Notes under the pieces: generated by a model
What the model was told of the DNA's origin: nothing
Databases searched by the model: none
The model's input: the letters and a program-made list of their open reading frames with translations, nothing else
Shown: positions 61,947 through 64,000 of the stretch, one piece after another
How the letters are laid out: every line of letters starts with the position of its first letter
Numbering within the stretch: the stretch's first letter is position 1
Program-made: the position numbers and the translations under genes
Origin: Labrys sedimenti
GTDB taxonomy: Bacteria; Pseudomonadota; Alphaproteobacteria; Rhizobiales; Labraceae
Length of the DNA: 64,000 bases
Assembly (NCBI RefSeq): GCF_034424805.1
Contig: NZ_JAXOUF010000004.1
Coordinates: 378,836-442,835, forward strand
Reading direction: 5' to 3'

Positions 61947-63578
61947 ATGCCCAAATTGATGCTTCACAATTCGCACGCCCGTCGGGCCCTTGCCCGTGGC
62001 GTTCACCAGCTCGCAGCCGCCGTGGAGCCGACACTCGGCCCCAAGGGTATGAATGCCATGATCGACCGGCCCATCGGCACCCCGATGGTGACGCGCGACG
62101 GCGTTTCCATCGCCTCGGAGATCGAATTGCACGATCGTTTCGAGAATATGGGTGCGCAGGTGGTACGCGAGGTCTCGATGCAGACCAACGAGATCGCCGG
62201 CGACGGCACCACCACCGCCATCGTGCTCGCCAATGCCCTGGTCCAGAAGGGCGTCGAGGCCAATGAGCAAGGCGCCAAGGCTGTCGATCTGGTGAAGGGC
62301 ATCGACCTCGCCGTCGATGCCGTGGTGTCTTCGCTGAGATCCAGCGCACGCCCGGCCCGTGAAAACGGCGCCCTGGCGGCCGTCGCCAACATCGCCGCCA
62401 CGGATACCCGGCTCGGCGGCTTGGTGGCCGAAGCCTTCGAGAAGGTGGGCGCCGACGGCATCATCACCACCGATTTCAGCATCACCACCGAGACCACGCT
62501 CGATGTCGTCGAGGGCATGTCCTTCGACCGTGGCTATATCTCCCATCACATGGTCACCGATGTGGAGAAGATGCAGGCGGTGCTGGAGCGCCCCCTGATC
62601 CTGCTGACCGACCTGAAGATCAAGGATCCCGCCTCGCTCGATGCTGTCAGGGCGATCGCCGACAAGGCCGGCAGGCCACTGCTGATCGTGGCCGAGGAAG
62701 TTTCGCCCGAGGTGGTCGTGACGCTGCTCGGGCGCAGCGGCGCCGGCAAATATCTGATCGTGCATCCGCCGGAATACGGCCATTGGCGCAAGGCTCTGCT
62801 GGAGGATTTGGCTATCATCACCGGCGGGCGCGTCGTCGCCCGTGACCTTGGCGGCCAGCTCGAACAGATCGAGGCGGCGGATCTTGGCAGCGCGGAACGG
62901 GTGCGCACGAGCGCCACCCATACGGCCATCATCCATGGCGGCGGCGACAAGGCGAAAATCGCCGCGCGCCGCACCCAGGTGCAGCATCAGTTCGAAAACG
63001 CGCCGCCCAATATCGAGCAGGACAAATTGCGCGAACGCCTCGCCAAGCTTTCCGGCGGAACGGCCGTGCTCTATGCCGGCGGCGTCACACCGGTCGAGCA
63101 AAAGCGCACCATCCAATTGATCGAGGATTCCCTCTCCGCCGTGCGGGCCGCGCTCGACGAAGGGGTGGTCGCCGGCGGGGGCTCGGCCCTGGCCCAGATC
63201 GGGCCGGTGCTCGACCCCCTGCTTGCCAGGCTCGACGGGGACGTTGCGGCGGGCGTCCGCCTGGTGAAATCGGTGCTGACGCGCCCACTCTGGCGCATCG
63301 TCGCCAATGCCGGCGGCGATCCCGAGGCGGTGGTGGCGAAGGTATCGAGCGTCAATGGCGGCTTCGGCTACAACGCCGCTCTCGGCGAATACCAGAACAT
63401 GTACGAGGCGGGCATCATCGATCCCGTCCGCGTCACCTGCGCGGCCCTGACCAACGCCGCCTCGGTGGCTAAGCTGATCCTCACCACGGAGACCCTGGTG
63501 GGCGATCTCGCCGAGGACGAGGATCCGACCGCCGGCCCGGCCCTCGGAGGCGGTGCCGAGAAACTCGGCCGTGCCTGA
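61947..63578 (+). CDS. Dedicated GroEL-like chaperonin of the monooxygenase locus (MimG type)
   Basis: A 543-residue HSP60 protein. The ATP site is kept: TLGPKG (30-34), TRDGVSIASEI (Asp51), GDGTTT (85-90) and the Asp in LIEDSLSAVRAAL next to EGVVAGGGSAL. It lacks the GGM-rich tail of housekeeping GroEL, ending in EDEDPTAGPALGG, and has no groES next to it. In mycobacteria an equivalent gene is needed for the MimABCD hydroxylase to fold, which is the likely role here. AAGGAGGAG before ATG 61947 sets the start, after a GNRA-type hairpin (CCGCCC-GCAA-GGGCGG, 61920-61935). Confidence 0.9.
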   Translation: MPKLMLHNSHARRALARGVHQLAAAVEPTLGPKGMNAMIDRPIGTPMVTRDGVSIASEIELHDRFENMGAQVVREVSMQTNEIAGDGTTTAIVLANALVQKGVEANEQGAKAVDLVKGIDLAVDAVVSSLRSSARPARENGALAAVANIAATDTRLGGLVAEAFEKVGADGIITTDFSITTETTLDVVEGMSFDRGYISHHMVTDVEKMQAVLERPLILLTDLKIKDPASLDAVRAIADKAGRPLLIVAEEVSPEVVVTLLGRSGAGKYLIVHPPEYGHWRKALLEDLAIITGGRVVARDLGGQLEQIEAADLGSAERVRTSATHTAIIHGGGDKAKIAARRTQVQHQFENAPPNIEQDKLRERLAKLSGGTAVLYAGGVTPVEQKRTIQLIEDSLSAVRAALDEGVVAGGGSALAQIGPVLDPLLARLDGDVAAGVRLVKSVLTRPLWRIVANAGGDPEAVVAKVSSVNGGFGYNAALGEYQNMYEAGIIDPVRVTCAALTNAASVAKLILTTETLVGDLAEDEDPTAGPALGGGAEKLGRA

Positions 63579-63640
63579 GCGCGCGGCCGTCGGGCCGGAA
63601 TACGCAAGGATCTTTCATCCCAACCGACAGAATACGTGAC

Positions 63641-63750
63641 CTGTCATCCCCGGCCGAGCGTAGCGAGGGGAAGGGGATCCAGGAGCCAGCGAGTACAGAT
63701 TTGGCTCTGGATTCCCTTCCCGCCGCCTTCGGCGGCGCCGGGAATGACAG
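63641..63750. repeat. 110-bp intergenic element with inverted ends
   Basis: The ends CTGTCATCCCCGGC (63641-63654) and GCCGGGAATGACAG (63737-63750) are inverted repeats with one mismatch. Inside, GGGATCCAGGAGCCA and TGGCTCTGGATTCCC pair again, and CGCCGCC-TTC-GGCGGCG forms a hairpin near the right end. It is typical of dispersed palindromic elements of Hyphomicrobiales and may serve as the end of the prm transcript. Confidence 0.75.
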
Positions 63751-63897
63751 CGTTCTATCTACACGCACCGGTCAAGGTTTATGAGGGTTGGCATCACATC
63801 GAGAACCGGAGAGGGCGACACGCCTTGTCCGGCCAGGCCGAATTCGGCCTGGCGCCGGCCCACTTCAATTCGAACGATGACAAGCACGGAGACAATC

Positions 63898-64000
63898 ATG
63901 GATGGAAACGAAGCCGCCAATATCGGCAAGTGCCCGGTAGCGCATGGATCGCGTCCCGGTTTTGAGGTTCGCTCGAACCGTGACTGGTGGCCGAACCAGC
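63898..64000 (+). CDS. katG: Catalase-peroxidase KatG, 3' partial
   Basis: The first 34 codons of a gene run off the right edge. MDGNEAANIGKCPVAHG and RSNRDWWPNQ match the conserved start of KatG (GKCPxxH, then NRDWWPNQL). KatG destroys hydrogen peroxide. A GGAG-like purine stretch (CACGGAGACAATC) precedes ATG 63898. Only the N-terminus is visible, so haem and catalytic residues cannot be checked. Confidence 0.85.
   Translation, partial: MDGNEAANIGKCPVAHGSRPGFEVRSNRDWWPNQ

Overview
The window is high-GC DNA from an alphaproteobacterium, most likely a member of the Hyphomicrobiales (Rhizobiales). This rests on family resemblance read by eye: DUF1236-type and small-lipoprotein genes, rhizobial-style intergenic repeats, a GTTC-N7-GTTC-like SOS box and an EcfG-like promoter. 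No species can be named. It contains no complete rRNA or tRNA gene, no CRISPR array and no recognisable transposase.

Layout. 1-0.85 kb: end of a degenerate LytM/lytic-transglycosylase cell-wall protein. 0.9-8.4 kb: a satellite type VI secretion island (tagH, a T6SS-linked unknown, vgrG, an orphan membrane histidine kinase, tssA) without any core tss genes. 8.4-17.1 kb: envelope genes, namely a secreted caspase-fold/Sel1 protein, a lipoprotein with an S74 chaperone domain, CtpA protease, polysaccharide deacetylase, L,D-transpeptidase, a frameshifted lipoprotein and a DUF1236 protein with an EcfG-like promoter. 17.2-23.1 kb: dinB with a near-consensus LexA box, and facing away from it a tightly coupled four-gene membrane operon (4-TM coiled-coil protein, anchored vWA-like protein, MotA/ExbB/ZorA-like channel, MotB/OmpA/ZorB-like stator). 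This operon is the best candidate for an undescribed system. 23.2-28.4 kb: alpha/beta hydrolase, cupin, small XRE regulator, and a natural SerC-SerA type fusion enzyme. 29-37.3 kb: AmiC/AmiR sensor-antiterminator pair converging on a hydantoinase A/B plus NCS1 transporter operon that has strong leader hairpins. 37.8-39.5 kb: nsrR and hmp (nitric oxide detoxification) around a palindromic operator. 39.6-47.5 kb: a carbohydrate ABC importer with GntR regulator, esterase, isomerase and Gfo/Idh/MocA dehydrogenase. 47.9-63.6 kb: a propane (soluble di-iron) monooxygenase locus. At the right edge katG begins.

How the parts work together. In the propane locus a sigma-54 activator faces two consensus -24/-12 promoters. 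One drives a zinc alcohol dehydrogenase; the other drives prmABCD, a second (secondary-alcohol type) dehydrogenase, an amidohydrolase, a DUF59 protein and a dedicated GroEL-like chaperonin. Together they would oxidise propane to propanols and on to propanal and acetone, with the chaperonin helping the hydroxylase to fold. Between the two promoters lies an unexplained four-gene operon on the minus strand (158-aa protein, coiled-coil protein, beta-propeller protein, 58-aa protein). Everything here is read by eye; family calls come from motif recognition, not from searches.
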